Positions 1 to 8,981 are shown, counted from the first letter of the stretch. The stretch is 53,528 nucleotides of DNA from Thermacetogenium sp. UBA4966 (GCA_002397275.1 DHAA01000035.1:1-53528), one strand, 5' to 3'. A program made the numbers and translations. Notes: generated by a model from the letters alone, not told the origin.

Positions 1-132
1 GGAAGGCTTGCGGAGACAGGAGTCCAGGCGGGAGAGGATGTGGCCCAGGGACAGGTTATCGGTACCGTTGCCGATACCCTGTCCCTGGGCCACATCCTCT
101 CCCGCCTGGACTCCTGTCTCCGCAAGCCTTCC
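1..132. repeat. 132-bp near-perfect inverted repeat at the window edge
   Basis: Bases 1-66 are the reverse complement of bases 67-132 with only three mismatched pairs (56/77, 63/70, 65/68) and no spacer. The right arm continues the SpoIVFA-like reading frame; the left arm is that same coding sequence folded back. A 66-bp hairpin inside a protein domain at the very end of a sequence is best explained as a fold-back chimera from library preparation or assembly, not as a biological repeat. Confidence 0.9.
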
Positions 133-630
133 ATACAGTGTGGCGCGATCCCCTTCATGTTCGATGACAATAAATTTGCCCAGTTCTTTGTCTGCCTCCA
201 CCCTGACAACCTTCCCCGCAAGCACGGCGCGCACAGGGGCCCCCTTAGCCGCGGAAAGCTCAATATCACTATAAAAGCACGGCCAACCGGAGGAATCCTT
301 TTGCCAGCCAAAGCCCCTCGCCAGCTTCCCGGAAACCGGAAGATCCGGGAATTTCCCAGGCGCAGTGACCTCCACATCCAGATCCTGCCGCGGCTTGATC
401 CCCAGTGCAGACAGATCCGGCGCCCAACGGAAAACCTGCCGGGCTGTTTCTTTATATCCGGAAAAATCATAGTGTTTGGTCAGCAAATAGTCGACTCCCT
501 TGCGCACAGCCTCCCCTGAGGCGCCTCCCCAAGAGAAGACCCCGAAGATGACGGCGAAAATAAGCAGAGCTATCGACAGACGCCGGCAGAATCCTTTCAT
601 CCGTCCCGCCATGACCAAATGACTTTTCAT
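67..630 (-). CDS. spoIVFA: SpoIVFA-like membrane-anchored M23 (LytM) domain protein, 3' end missing
   Basis: The ATG at 630 follows a GAGGTGG ribosome site. An N-terminal hydrophobic segment (about residues 15-30) is followed by a linker and a LytM/M23-like domain from about residue 95. The family motif FHxGIDI is replaced by FYSDIEL, so the first zinc-ligand histidine is absent, which fits the degenerate LytM domain of SpoIVFA. In sporulating Firmicutes SpoIVFA holds the SpoIVFB protease in the outer forespore membrane during sigma-K activation. Position next to rodA/min/mre matches the Bacillus order mreBCD-minCD-spoIVFA-spoIVFB. The frame runs into the fold-back at 1-66, so the real C-terminus, including any LHFE motif, is not in the window. 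A different M23 protein is possible. Confidence 0.65.
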
Positions 631-680
631 CTGCAACCACCTCTCATTTTTTATATATGGCCGCAGATGGTTGGATATAA

Positions 681-1811
681 CTAGAACAACATATTTTCCC
701 TGCGCAGCTGGACGTTAAGAATCAGACCCACAGCAGTCAGATTAGTGATCATAAAACTGCCGCCGTGACTGAGGAAGGGTAAAGGGATTCCCGTAACAGG
801 CATTAAGCCGATGGCCATCCCCACGTTTTCAAAGATATGAAACATCCACATAGAAACGATTCCTACCGCCATTATCCTCCCGAACAGATCACGTGACTGG
901 AAGGCGGCGCGGATCATGCGGGAGATCAGGACATAATAAAGCAGCAGGATCAACGCCCCCCCCACGAAACCAAGCTCCTCCCCTACGACGGAGAAAATAA
1001 AGTCGGTATGGTGATAGGGCAGAAAGTTCAGCTGCACCTGTGTGCCGTGGTAAAGCCCCTTGCCCAACAGGCCTCCGGAACCGACGGCAACCAGGGACTG
1101 AATAATATGATACCCCGTGCCATGCGGATCTTTGTAGGGATCGATAAAGGAGGTGAGCCGGTTGACCTGGTAATCATCCAAGGGAAGAGGGAGATGCAAA
1201 GGGGACAGATGCAGACCCACTGCCAGAACAGCCACAGCCAGTCCTGTACCGACAATTCCAAATAATATTTTGGGGTTGCCCCCGGCGATGTAAAGCATGC
1301 CGAAGAGAATCACCAGATAAACAAGAGCCGTACCCATATCCTGGTAAAGTACCAATAAAAACGGCCCCGCAAAATAGAGGAAAGAAGGGATCAGATCCCT
1401 GAATGTCTTCAATTGACCCTGCCTTTTAACCAAATAGGCGGCAAAGCAGATAATGATCATGATCTTTCCGAACTCTGAGGGCTGGAAGATAAAAGGACCC
1501 AGGGCAAGCCACTGCCGCGCCCCATTAGAGATAATTCCTTTAATATCGACTACAACCAGCAGGATAATCAAGCAGAGATAAATTAACTTATCGCAGCGCA
1601 GCAGTTTCGCGTAATCAAAGGAAAGAACAATAAGAGCGCAGACAACCCCCAGCCCGATGGAAAGCAGGTGCTTTTTCACATAGAACAGGGGGTCCGCAAC
1701 AATATTGGCGGTGGCGCTGCTCAGGATGAGCAGGCCTAAACCCATAATCAATATGATGCTTCCGATTAGGATATAATCTAGATTCTTTAAAAGCCGCTTG
1801 TTGAACGGCAA
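681..1811 (-). CDS. rodA: RodA/FtsW-family (SEDS) peptidoglycan glycosyltransferase
   Basis: 376 residues with about ten hydrophobic segments and the SEDS signature near the C-terminus (GIPLPFLSHGGS) plus a QPSE motif (FIFQPSEFGK). SEDS proteins polymerise glycan strands from lipid II, and RodA works with a class B PBP in the elongation machinery. The mrdA gene (PBP2) lies upstream in the same-strand block and mreBCD beyond it, so RodA is favoured over FtsW. The start is TTG at 1811, preceded by GGGAGAGG about six bases upstream. It is followed by the SpoIVFA-like gene after about 50 bases. Confidence 0.92.
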   Translation of the reverse strand: MPFNKRLLKNLDYILIGSIILIMGLGLLILSSATANIVADPLFYVKKHLLSIGLGVVCALIVLSFDYAKLLRCDKLIYLCLIILLVVVDIKGIISNGARQWLALGPFIFQPSEFGKIMIIICFAAYLVKRQGQLKTFRDLIPSFLYFAGPFLLVLYQDMGTALVYLVILFGMLYIAGGNPKILFGIVGTGLAVAVLAVGLHLSPLHLPLPLDDYQVNRLTSFIDPYKDPHGTGYHIIQSLVAVGSGGLLGKGLYHGTQVQLNFLPYHHTDFIFSVVGEELGFVGGALILLLYYVLISRMIRAAFQSRDLFGRIMAVGIVSMWMFHIFENVGMAIGLMPVTGIPLPFLSHGGSFMITNLTAVGLILNVQLRRENMLF

Positions 1812-1919
1812 CTTGCGCCTCTCCCTTCCTGTACCGGTCCTCAGTAGTTAATAATAATCTATTCGCGCCGCGGCGTCTATTGTTTTAGCCAGGAAGAGCA
1901 AGGGCAAATAAACCATGTA

Positions 1920-2195
1920 TTAATGACTGGGCAGCCTCTTCATTCTAACCACCGGGATATTCGCCACCAGCGCCACGCATTTCTTATCTTGCTCCAGGTT
2001 GATCTCCATCATCTTTTCATCGATCACCATATAATCCTTGATTACATTCATCAGATCAGCCCTCAGTTCTTCCAGCACTTGCGGGGAAAGATCAAGGCGG
2101 TCATGCATCAGTACGAGACGCAGTCTTTCTTGCGCGACATTTTTGCTTGATTTCAGCGAATCACGACCAAATATGCGCTGCAGCAATTCTAACAT
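1920..2195 (-). CDS. minE: Cell division topological specificity factor MinE
   Basis: 91 residues, close to the usual 85-90. It opens with an amphipathic membrane-targeting stretch (LELLQRIFGR), followed by the MinD-contact segment with ERLRLVLMHDR, then the dimerisation domain with LxxLRxDLMxVIxDYM. MinE stimulates MinD ATPase at the membrane and drives pole-to-pole oscillation of MinCD. It follows minD by 15 bases in one transcription unit. MinE is absent from Bacillus subtilis but present in many Clostridia, which helps place the organism. Confidence 0.95.
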   Translation of the reverse strand: MLELLQRIFGRDSLKSSKNVAQERLRLVLMHDRLDLSPQVLEELRADLMNVIKDYMVIDEKMMEINLEQDKKCVALVANIPVVRMKRLPSH

Positions 2196-2210
2196 TTCTA
2201 TCCCCTCCGC

Positions 2211-3011
2211 TCAACCCGTTCTTAGCCCCAACAGGCGCCGGACGCGGTTCATAAAGCCCCCCCCGTCTTCAAGATTCATCAAAGGCACCTCTTCCCCGGC
2301 AATGCGGCGCGAAATATTGCGGTAGGCCTGACCGGCTTTGGAGTCAGAGTTAAGGACAGCGGGTTCACCCCTGTTGGTAGATATAATTATAGATTCGTCA
2401 TCAGGAACAATACCCAACAGGTCAATGGCCAGATGCTCGATCACATCTTCAACATCGAGCATGTCCCCCGTTTTCACCATCTTCGTCCTGATTCTGTTCA
2501 AAACCAAGACGGGATCCCTGATTTCCGACGCTTCCAAGAGACCGATGATGCGGTCCGCGTCCCGTACCGCCGCCACTTCGGGCGTTGTAACAACAATCGC
2601 TTTTTCAGCGCCGGCTGTCGCATTGCGGAACCCCTGTTCAATCCCGGCCGGGCAATCCATGATCACGTAGTCGCTTTCCTTTTTCAGTTCCGCACAGAGC
2701 TCTTTCATTTGTTCAGGATTAACAGCCGTCTTGTCTTTCGTCTGGGCGGCAGGCAGAAGATACAGGTTCTCAAAACGGCGGTCCCGGATCAGAGCCTGCC
2801 GCAGCCGGCAGCGTCCGTGAGCTACATCCACCAGGTCGTAAACTATGCGGTTTTCCAGCCCCAAAACCACGTCAAGGTTCCGCAACCCTATATCCGCGTC
2901 CACCAGCACCACGCGGTAACCCTGCATAGCCAGAGAGGTGCCGATATTAGCAGTTGTGGTGGTCTTTCCTACTCCACCCTTCCCCGAAGTAATTACATAA
3001 ACTTCACCCAT
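2211..3011 (-). CDS. minD: Septum site-determining ATPase MinD
   Basis: 266 residues, the standard length. The deviant Walker A motif SGKGGVGKTT lies at residues 9-18 and the DxDxGLRNLD switch near residue 39. The last 15 residues (FMNRVRRLLGLRTG) form the basic amphipathic helix that anchors ATP-bound MinD to the membrane. MinD recruits MinC and MinE. The start ATG abuts the minC stop codon, so the two are probably translationally coupled. Confidence 0.97.
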   Translation of the reverse strand: MGEVYVITSGKGGVGKTTTTANIGTSLAMQGYRVVLVDADIGLRNLDVVLGLENRIVYDLVDVAHGRCRLRQALIRDRRFENLYLLPAAQTKDKTAVNPEQMKELCAELKKESDYVIMDCPAGIEQGFRNATAGAEKAIVVTTPEVAAVRDADRIIGLLEASEIRDPVLVLNRIRTKMVKTGDMLDVEDVIEHLAIDLLGIVPDDESIIISTNRGEPAVLNSDSKAGQAYRNISRRIAGEEVPLMNLEDGGGFMNRVRRLLGLRTG

Positions 3012-3626
3012 TTAAGATCCTCCTTTATTATCGCCCCTGTGGTTGCGGTCATACCCGGGCTGGTACCGCTCGATGATCACAATTCCATCCTGGACCCTGG
3101 CTATTTCCGGTTGAAATGGCGTAGAAAAATCCCCGTCAGGCGCCCTGGTAATAAATCCGGCAATCCGCAGTTGGGAAGGTTCCAGCCGCAGAGCCGCAAC
3201 AATTGCATCCCCTTTGCCGAGGGCGCCGGCATGTGCAATGCCTCTGAAAGTACCCATGACAATGATATTGCCTCCGGCTATTACCTCGCCGCCTGGGTTG
3301 ACATCTCCCAGTACAACTACATTCCCCGGATAAAAAACCTTCTGTCCTGAGCGAATGGTGCGCTGAACTAGAATCGTCTCTTCCTGGGATATCATATCCT
3401 CTCGGGTATGGCGTACCGGAGTATAAAGGATAACCGGGATCGTTTCATCCTTATCATCCGCAGTAAATTCCGCGGAGAGCTGCTCGGCAACCTGGGAGAC
3501 CGCAGCTGTCTCCTGCTGAGCTTCAATCTCCTCTTTGATCTGCTGCTCCTTTACTTCGCGCCCTCTCTTCTTCTTGCGGCTGCGCCAGGATGCCGTCTCT
3601 CTTGCCTCCTCAGCCACTCTGTTCAC
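3012..3626 (-). CDS. minC: Septum inhibitor MinC, C-terminal domain only
   Basis: The GTG at 3626 is chosen because AGAAGGAG lies six bases upstream; a start at 3674 is in frame but lacks such a site. The protein is about 204 residues. The second half is a clear MinC C-terminal beta-helix domain (RTIRSGQKVFYPGNVVVLGD, then GGEVIAGGNIIVMG and GIAHAG), which dimerises and binds MinD. The first 90 or so residues are highly charged (RSRKKKRGREVKEQQ and following) and do not resemble the MinC N-terminal domain that inhibits FtsZ polymerisation. Position immediately before minD supports the identity. Whether the charged region replaces the missing function is unknown. Confidence 0.88.
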   Translation of the reverse strand: MNRVAEEARETASWRSRKKKRGREVKEQQIKEEIEAQQETAAVSQVAEQLSAEFTADDKDETIPVILYTPVRHTREDMISQEETILVQRTIRSGQKVFYPGNVVVLGDVNPGGEVIAGGNIIVMGTFRGIAHAGALGKGDAIVAALRLEPSQLRIAGFITRAPDGDFSTPFQPEIARVQDGIVIIERYQPGYDRNHRGDNKGGS

Positions 3627-3726
3627 CCCCTGCTCCTTCTCTTTATTCCCTGCAATAATTCGGCGCAGGTGCATTTTATTGGTTGTAGATGTTTTCTATC
3701 CGCGTCCTTTTTATTCCTGCTTTTTC

Positions 3727-3759
3727 TAAAAAAAACGAAGATTAAATTTCCTCGTTTTT
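3727..3759 (-). terminator. Possible rho-independent terminator between mrdA and minC
   Basis: Read on the minus strand, AAAACGA pairs with TCGTTTT around an AT-rich loop and is followed by a run of eight T. It lies downstream of the PBP2 stop and upstream of minC, so it may separate mre-mrdA from min-rodA transcription. The short, AU-rich stem makes this tentative. Confidence 0.45.
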
Positions 3760-3815
3760 CCATCTTTTTTTGATTTACTTTGACAATATCAGGTAGAAGG
3801 GGGCGCAAAATCGAA

Positions 3816-5819
3816 TTATTCGCTGCTAGCAGCATCCCCGTCCCCCTCAGATTCATTGTTCACTCCAAAGTATTCTTTAAATACATCATTCGCCACCGGG
3901 CCTACAGATGTAGAACCATGGTAGCCTTCCTCTATAATCCCGGCAAAGGCGATCTGCGGGTCGTCGGCCGGGGCAAAGGCAACAAAGACGCCGTGATAGA
4001 CATCCTTACCCCACCCTGATTCAGCGGTTCCCGTTTTTGCAGCCACCTTAAATGGTAAATCATTGAAAATGCCATATGCAGTGCCCCCGCTCTGGGTAAC
4101 TTGCAGCATCCCTTGTCGAACTGTGGCCAAATTTTCTGCGGAGGCATCCAGGCGGCGTATTTCAACAGGCTTATTTTCAGAAACTACTTTTCCGTCCGGC
4201 GATTCGATCCGCTGCACCAGGTAGGGACGCATCAGTTTCCCCCCATTGGCAATGGCCGCGACATAATTGGCCAAACCGAGCGGGGTGAACTCGTTTGCTC
4301 CTTGCCCGAAGGACATAATATAGGTGTCATGGGGCCTCCATTTAACATCATAATTGTATTTTGTCTGGTACTGATTTTCCAAATCCTTTTCTGCGTATTT
4401 TTTTTGAATGAGCAGATCATTCTTCTGCTGATCGGTTTTTGCCTCTTTGAGCAGGCCTTCATACTTAGTGGCGAGCTTATCCTGCTCCTCCTTATACCAC
4501 TTCTCCAGGATAGGCAGCTGTATCTCCTTCTTTTTCTCCGGATTGGAGGAACTCCCGGAAACCTCATTCGGCAGATCGACCCCGGTCTTCTCATCCAGCC
4601 CCAATTCATGAATATATTTGGAGAGCATCTCGATCCCGGCGCGCCTTCCCGCCTCAATAAAATAAATATTGCAGGATTTAGCCATGCCCCGCATAAGATC
4701 GACTCTCCCATGGGCGGCGGTGCACCTGGTGTTTGTCTCGGCCCATACGCCGCTACAATAAAAAGCATCCGACGGCTTTACTTTTCCTGATTGCAGGGCG
4801 GCTAAAGCCGTAACCGGTTTAAAAGTGGACCCCGGGGGGTATTTGCTGCTGATCGCTCTGTTCAGTACAACCGACTTTTTCCCTTCCCCCGGTTCAAGGT
4901 ACTCCTTGGCGGCTTCTGTGGAAACAGGGGGCACCAGCCTGTTCGGATCAAAGCCGGGCTTGCTCGTCATCGCCAGCAGGCCGCCGGTCTTCACATCGAT
5001 GACCACCGCGGCGCCGGCGTTTTGCTTAAGCTTTTGCAGAGATTTATCCATACTCTCTTCCAGAACCTTCTGCAGATCGTAATCCAGGGTCAGCACCAGT
5101 TTGTCCCCCTGTTCCGGTTCAACCATTTTCTGGTTTTCGTTAGGAATAGGGCGCTCATTGGCATCCACCTCCACCTGGCGAAATCCGTTTTTGCCGCGCA
5201 GGTAATCATCATACTGCTTCTCCAGACCGAACTTTCCGATCAGATCCCCCTGTTTATAATTGTTATCCTCTTTGATATCGTTCTCATCTACCTCCCCGAT
5301 GTAGCCGAGGAGATGGCTGGCCAGACTCCCCTCCGGGTAACAGCGGACCATCTCTTGTTCGATAACCACCCCCGGGAGGTCGTCTCTCCTTTCCTCAAGC
5401 CGCGCCACAACCTCGATGGGAACATCCCGTTTGATCACCACCGGCTCATAGAGGCGTCCCTTGTGCTCATCCATGATCTGCTTGATATATTTGCCGTCCA
5501 TCTCCGGGTAAATATCATTTAAGAGACTTGCCAGGTTTTCTATTGTCAGCTCCAGATCCTTTTTATCGACCTGCTGTCTGACCAGGGAAACGGTGTTCAC
5601 AATCTCGTTGGCAGCCAGCACCTTGCTGTCGCGGTCTACAATGTCACCCCGGGGGGCATGGATAGTTAGCAGACGGAACTGATTCTGCTCCGCTTTCGTC
5701 CGGTAAACAGAAGCCTCTAAAAGCTGCAGCGTGGCTAACCTCAAGATTAAAACACAAAAGAGAGCTATGGTTAAAAATTGAAAAAACTTATACTTCTTAT
5801 GTAAATTTTTATCTTTCAT
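3816..5819 (-). CDS. mrdA: Penicillin-binding protein 2 (class B transpeptidase) of the elongation machinery
   Basis: 667 residues with one N-terminal membrane segment (about 12-32), a dimerisation/pedestal domain and a transpeptidase domain. The catalytic triad motifs are STFK (about residue 333), SCN (about 382) and KTGT (about 595). It cross-links lateral-wall peptidoglycan with RodA. The mreD gene lies seven bases upstream. Unusual is a very charged, probably helical insertion at about residues 421-490 (EKWYKEEQDKL, then EAKTDQQKNDLL and YAEKDLENQY) between the SCN motif and the SFGQG motif. Otherwise it is a typical PBP2/MrdA. Confidence 0.95.
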   Translation of the reverse strand: MKDKNLHKKYKFFQFLTIALFCVLILRLATLQLLEASVYRTKAEQNQFRLLTIHAPRGDIVDRDSKVLAANEIVNTVSLVRQQVDKKDLELTIENLASLLNDIYPEMDGKYIKQIMDEHKGRLYEPVVIKRDVPIEVVARLEERRDDLPGVVIEQEMVRCYPEGSLASHLLGYIGEVDENDIKEDNNYKQGDLIGKFGLEKQYDDYLRGKNGFRQVEVDANERPIPNENQKMVEPEQGDKLVLTLDYDLQKVLEESMDKSLQKLKQNAGAAVVIDVKTGGLLAMTSKPGFDPNRLVPPVSTEAAKEYLEPGEGKKSVVLNRAISSKYPPGSTFKPVTALAALQSGKVKPSDAFYCSGVWAETNTRCTAAHGRVDLMRGMAKSCNIYFIEAGRRAGIEMLSKYIHELGLDEKTGVDLPNEVSGSSSNPEKKKEIQLPILEKWYKEEQDKLATKYEGLLKEAKTDQQKNDLLIQKKYAEKDLENQYQTKYNYDVKWRPHDTYIMSFGQGANEFTPLGLANYVAAIANGGKLMRPYLVQRIESPDGKVVSENKPVEIRRLDASAENLATVRQGMLQVTQSGGTAYGIFNDLPFKVAAKTGTAESGWGKDVYHGVFVAFAPADDPQIAFAGIIEEGYHGSTSVGPVANDVFKEYFGVNNESEGDGDAASSE

Positions 5820-5825
5820 CTCTGC

Positions 5826-6362
5826 TCACCCAAAATATGTTTTTTGACTGCCGCTGTCCGCCAGGGGCTTTTTCGTATAATAAAAAAGCCGCATTAACGG
5901 GTAATAAAGCAAAAAAGTGAGAACGATATTATAAACCGCCTCTCTTAATGTGATCATGGCCATTTGAGCAAAGGTCAACGGAAGGGAACCGCATAACCCC
6001 CGCCCTAAAATATAGACGGCGTTATAGAAAAATGTGCTGAAAAATACCAGTAAAACAGGCACAATGGGATTTTCTTTAAAAAACTTGCCCTGTATCGTTC
6101 CCACAATGTACCCGGTAAGAAAACCGCTTAACGCATAAAGGCCTAAATAGCGAGTGATGATCAGATCCTGCAAAAAACCGACGGTAAATCCCACCGCTCC
6201 GCCTGTGTTTGAATCGCTGAACAAGGCTGTAAAAACGACGAGGATCAAGAGCAGATCAGGCATCGCTCCTCCAACCTGTAAAAGCGGGAGAATAGTTGTC
6301 TGAAGGGTCAGCGCAATAAAAAATGATAGAACGATCAACAGGGATCTCCAATAACTGCCCTG
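5826..6362 (-). CDS. mreD: Rod shape-determining protein MreD
   Basis: Small polytopic membrane protein of about 178 residues with five or six hydrophobic segments and the family stretch GGAMPDLLLILVVF near the N-terminus. The chosen start is TTG at 6362, because GAGGAGGGG sits six bases upstream; an ATG at 6401 and a TTG at 6407 are in frame but have no visible ribosome site. MreD links MreC to the RodA/PBP2 complex. It sits between mreC and mrdA as in most Firmicutes. Confidence 0.88.
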   Translation of the reverse strand, partial: QGSYWRSLLIVLSFFIALTLQTTILPLLQVGGAMPDLLLILVVFTALFSDSNTGGAVGFTVGFLQDLIITRYLGLYALSGFLTGYIVGTIQGKFFKENPIVPVLLVFFSTFFYNAVYILGRGLCGSLPLTFAQMAMITLREAVYNIVLTFLLYYPLMRLFYYTKKPLADSGSQKTYFG

Positions 6363-6411
6363 CAAAATGCTCCCCTCCTCAAAACAGAAGTCGGTTTTCA
6401 TCGGCAAACAA

Positions 6412-7230
6412 TCACTGTTCTTGTTTGCTGCTCACAATCAGGAAAAGCTCCTCCAGACGGTCGAAATCCACCAGGGGCTTGATCACCGCAAACTTAGTGG
6501 TCCCGCTGCCTTCTATCGACGAAACATTTCCGATGGGGATCCCGGGAGGAAAGATGCCGCCCATCCCGGAGGTAACCACCATCTCGCCCTCCTGTATTTG
6601 CGCGTCATAGGGCAGGGAAACCATCCTCAACAGCCCCGATCCCTGTTCCGTCCCCTCTATAATTCCGGGCGTTCGGGTTTCCTGAATTACCGCCCCTGCG
6701 GCGCCTTCCCGGTCGAGAATAAGCAGAACTTCCGCGGTGCTGGGCCCCACGGCCACCACCTTGCCTACCAATCCGGCATGGGATAGGGCGACCATATTTT
6801 TTTGCACCCCATCCTGGCTGCCGCGGTCGATCACCACCATACCGGACATCGCATTGGGAGCGCGGCTGATTATCCTGGCGCCAAGCAGGGTGTACTGCCC
6901 CTCATAGCGCTCTTTGAAGCCCAGCAGGTCTTGCAGCCTCCCGTTTTCCAGTGAGTACTCGCGCAAGCGGTTGTTTTCCAGGGTCAATTCCTGAATCTGA
7001 TCATGCAGGCTCTCATTCTCCGCCCTGATCTGGCGAGACTGGGCGATGTATTCAAAAGAATTGCCAATCTTATACCAGATCTGCATGACGCCTCCCTGAA
7101 TAGGAGCGAGTATTTCGTTAAAAAGAACTCCCCCTGTAAAATGAGCGGTAAAACGCGCCGTAATCACGCAGAGCACCGCTATAACCAGGAGCACCGCCAT
7201 TTTTTTATACAACGGTGAACGCCGTTTCAA
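6412..7230 (-). CDS. mreC: Rod shape-determining protein MreC
   Basis: 272 residues: a cytoplasmic basic start (MKRRSPLYKK), one membrane segment (about 11-30), a coiled coil (about 60-95, rich in NESLHDQIQELTLENNRL) and the extracytoplasmic beta-barrel domain (about 105-270). MreC binds and activates PBP2 outside the membrane. It follows mreB by 11 bases. Length and layout are typical. Confidence 0.96.
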   Translation of the reverse strand: MKRRSPLYKKMAVLLVIAVLCVITARFTAHFTGGVLFNEILAPIQGGVMQIWYKIGNSFEYIAQSRQIRAENESLHDQIQELTLENNRLREYSLENGRLQDLLGFKERYEGQYTLLGARIISRAPNAMSGMVVIDRGSQDGVQKNMVALSHAGLVGKVVAVGPSTAEVLLILDREGAAGAVIQETRTPGIIEGTEQGSGLLRMVSLPYDAQIQEGEMVVTSGMGGIFPPGIPIGNVSSIEGSGTTKFAVIKPLVDFDRLEELFLIVSSKQEQ

Positions 7231-7241
7231 TGCCCATCACC

Positions 7242-8261
7242 CTAACGGGCAGCTCTCGCCGCCATCACGCTTTTTAGAAGATCTATGTTTTCCAGAGCCC
7301 TTCCTGTTCCCAGTGCCACCGCATAAAGCGGCTCTTCAGCGATCAAGACAGGGATCCCGGTTTGCTGGCTGACCAGTTGGTCTAGGTTGCGAAGCAGCGC
7401 TCCGCCTCCCGCAAGGACAATGCCGCGGTCCATAATATCTGCGGAGAGCTCGGGCGGCGTCTTTTCCAGGCAAACCTTGATGGCGTCTACGATACTGATC
7501 ACAGTCTCTTCCAAAGCGCTGTGCACCTCTTCCGAAGTGATTTCCACAGTTTTCGGCAGACCCGTTACCAGATCACGCCCGCGTACCTGATAGTTTTCCT
7601 GTTCTCCATTCCAGAGTGCGGAACCGATTTTGATTTTAATATCTTCGGCGGTTCTTTCTCCGATCATCAGGTTGTAAACCCGTTTAATATGCTGCACGAT
7701 AGCCTCGTCCATCTCATCTCCGGCGATCCGGATCGATTTGCTGGTCACGATACCGCCCAGGGAAATAACCGCCACTTCGGTTGTTCCCCCTCCGATGTCT
7801 ACAATCATATTTCCCGTAGGATCGTGCACCGGCAACCCGGCGCCGATCGCCGCGGCCATCGGCTCTTCAATGAGATATGCCTCTTTGGCGCCGGCCTGCA
7901 GGGCGGCTTGCCTGACAGCCCTTTCCTCGACTGCGGTCACACCCGACGGAGTGCTGACAACAACCCTGGGGCGAACCAGAAGATTGCGCTTCTGCAAGGC
8001 TCGTCCGATAAAATAACGCAGCATGCTCTCTGTAACATCAAAATCCGCAATTACTCCATCTTTCATCGGCCTGATGGCGATAATGTTGCCCGGTGTACGG
8101 CCGATCATCTTCTTGGCCTCTTCCCCCACCGCCAAAATACCGCCGGTATCCCGGCGAATGGCCACGACAGAGGGCTCCATGAGGATGATCCCTTTCCCCT
8201 TGAGGTGAACAAGGGTATTTGCAGTGCCCAAGTCGATCCCTAGATCTTTAACTAATAACAC
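7242..8261 (-). CDS. mreB: Actin-like rod shape protein MreB
   Basis: 339 residues, standard length, starting MLLVKDLGIDLGTANTLV. Actin-fold ATPase signatures are visible: phosphate 1 motif DLGTANT, phosphate 2 motif VDIGGGTTEVAV (about residue 155) and the adenosine motif GGGALLRNLD near residue 286. MreB filaments position the wall-elongation complex. It is the first gene of mreBCD-mrdA and is preceded by radC 24 bases upstream. Confidence 0.98.
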   Translation of the reverse strand: MLLVKDLGIDLGTANTLVHLKGKGIILMEPSVVAIRRDTGGILAVGEEAKKMIGRTPGNIIAIRPMKDGVIADFDVTESMLRYFIGRALQKRNLLVRPRVVVSTPSGVTAVEERAVRQAALQAGAKEAYLIEEPMAAAIGAGLPVHDPTGNMIVDIGGGTTEVAVISLGGIVTSKSIRIAGDEMDEAIVQHIKRVYNLMIGERTAEDIKIKIGSALWNGEQENYQVRGRDLVTGLPKTVEITSEEVHSALEETVISIVDAIKVCLEKTPPELSADIMDRGIVLAGGGALLRNLDQLVSQQTGIPVLIAEEPLYAVALGTGRALENIDLLKSVMAARAAR

Positions 8262-8285
8262 CTTTTTAACTCCTTCCTAATAATA

Positions 8286-8981
8286 TCAGAGCAACCCCTT
8301 CTCCCTGAAACTGGAAAAAATGTGATCTCCGATTATAATATGGTCAAGAACTTCAATGCCTATTACCTTTCCTGCCTCACACAACCTCTGTGTAACTTCC
8401 ATATCCTCCGGACTTGGAGACGGGTCGCCGCTGGGATGGTTATGCACCAGGATAATCGCGGCCGCGCTCCTTTGAATAGCCCTTTTAAAAACCTCTCTGG
8501 GATGTACAAGGGAGGCGTTGAGACTGCCGATAGAGACTGTCTCGATCCCCAGCACCCTATTCTTGGTGTTGAGCAGCATTACCCTGAAATGCTCCCGGTC
8601 AAGGTAACACATCTCTTCCATGACCAGGAAACCCGCTTCCTCCGGAGTATGGATCATAGGCTTTAAATCCGGTTCCAGACAAACAAGACGCTTCCCCAAC
8701 TCCAAGGCAGCCTTGATCTGCGCGGCCTTGGCCAGACCCACTCCCTTGATCTGGCACAGCTCGTCAACAGCAGCGTCAACCAGGAATCGCAGCCCGCGGG
8801 GCTCCAGCAGGATGCGGTGCGCCAACTGGATAGCAGATTCCTGTCTTACTCCGCTCCCCATGATAATAGCGAGCAGTTCCGCTGCGGAAAGGGCGCCGGC
8901 TCCTGCTTCCCTCAATCTCTCCCGCGGCCTTAAACCCTCGGGCATATTTTTTATGGTGAGGCGGTAATCGGCCTCCGACAT
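8286..8981 (-). CDS. radC: RadC-family JAMM-domain protein
   Basis: The ATG at 8981 (MSEADYRLTIKNMP) is preceded by GGGGTGA and gives about 231 residues, the family's normal size; an upstream in-frame start at 9056 would overlap maf by over 100 bases. An N-terminal helix-hairpin-helix region (IKGVGLAKAAQIKAA) is followed by the JAMM metal-binding motif HNHPSGDPSPSPED. The cellular role of RadC is unsettled despite its historical DNA-repair name. maf-radC-mreB is a common Firmicutes order. The start overlaps the maf 3' end by about 30 bases. Confidence 0.93.
   Translation of the reverse strand: MSEADYRLTIKNMPEGLRPRERLREAGAGALSAAELLAIIMGSGVRQESAIQLAHRILLEPRGLRFLVDAAVDELCQIKGVGLAKAAQIKAALELGKRLVCLEPDLKPMIHTPEEAGFLVMEEMCYLDREHFRVMLLNTKNRVLGIETVSIGSLNASLVHPREVFKRAIQRSAAAIILVHNHPSGDPSPSPEDMEVTQRLCEAGKVIGIEVLDHIIIGDHIFSSFREKGLL

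Noticed and set aside
1..132. Biological cruciform or transposon end
   Set aside because: The arms are coding sequence of one gene folded on itself at the sequence edge, which fits an artefact better.
2433..3350. Long plus-strand open frame opposite minD/minC
   Set aside because: Antisense shadow of minD and minC; histidine/arginine-rich composition typical of a reversed GC-biased frame.
7521..8243. Long plus-strand open frame opposite mreB
   Set aside because: It is the antisense of a highly conserved gene, has no ribosome site, and its protein shows no recognisable domain.
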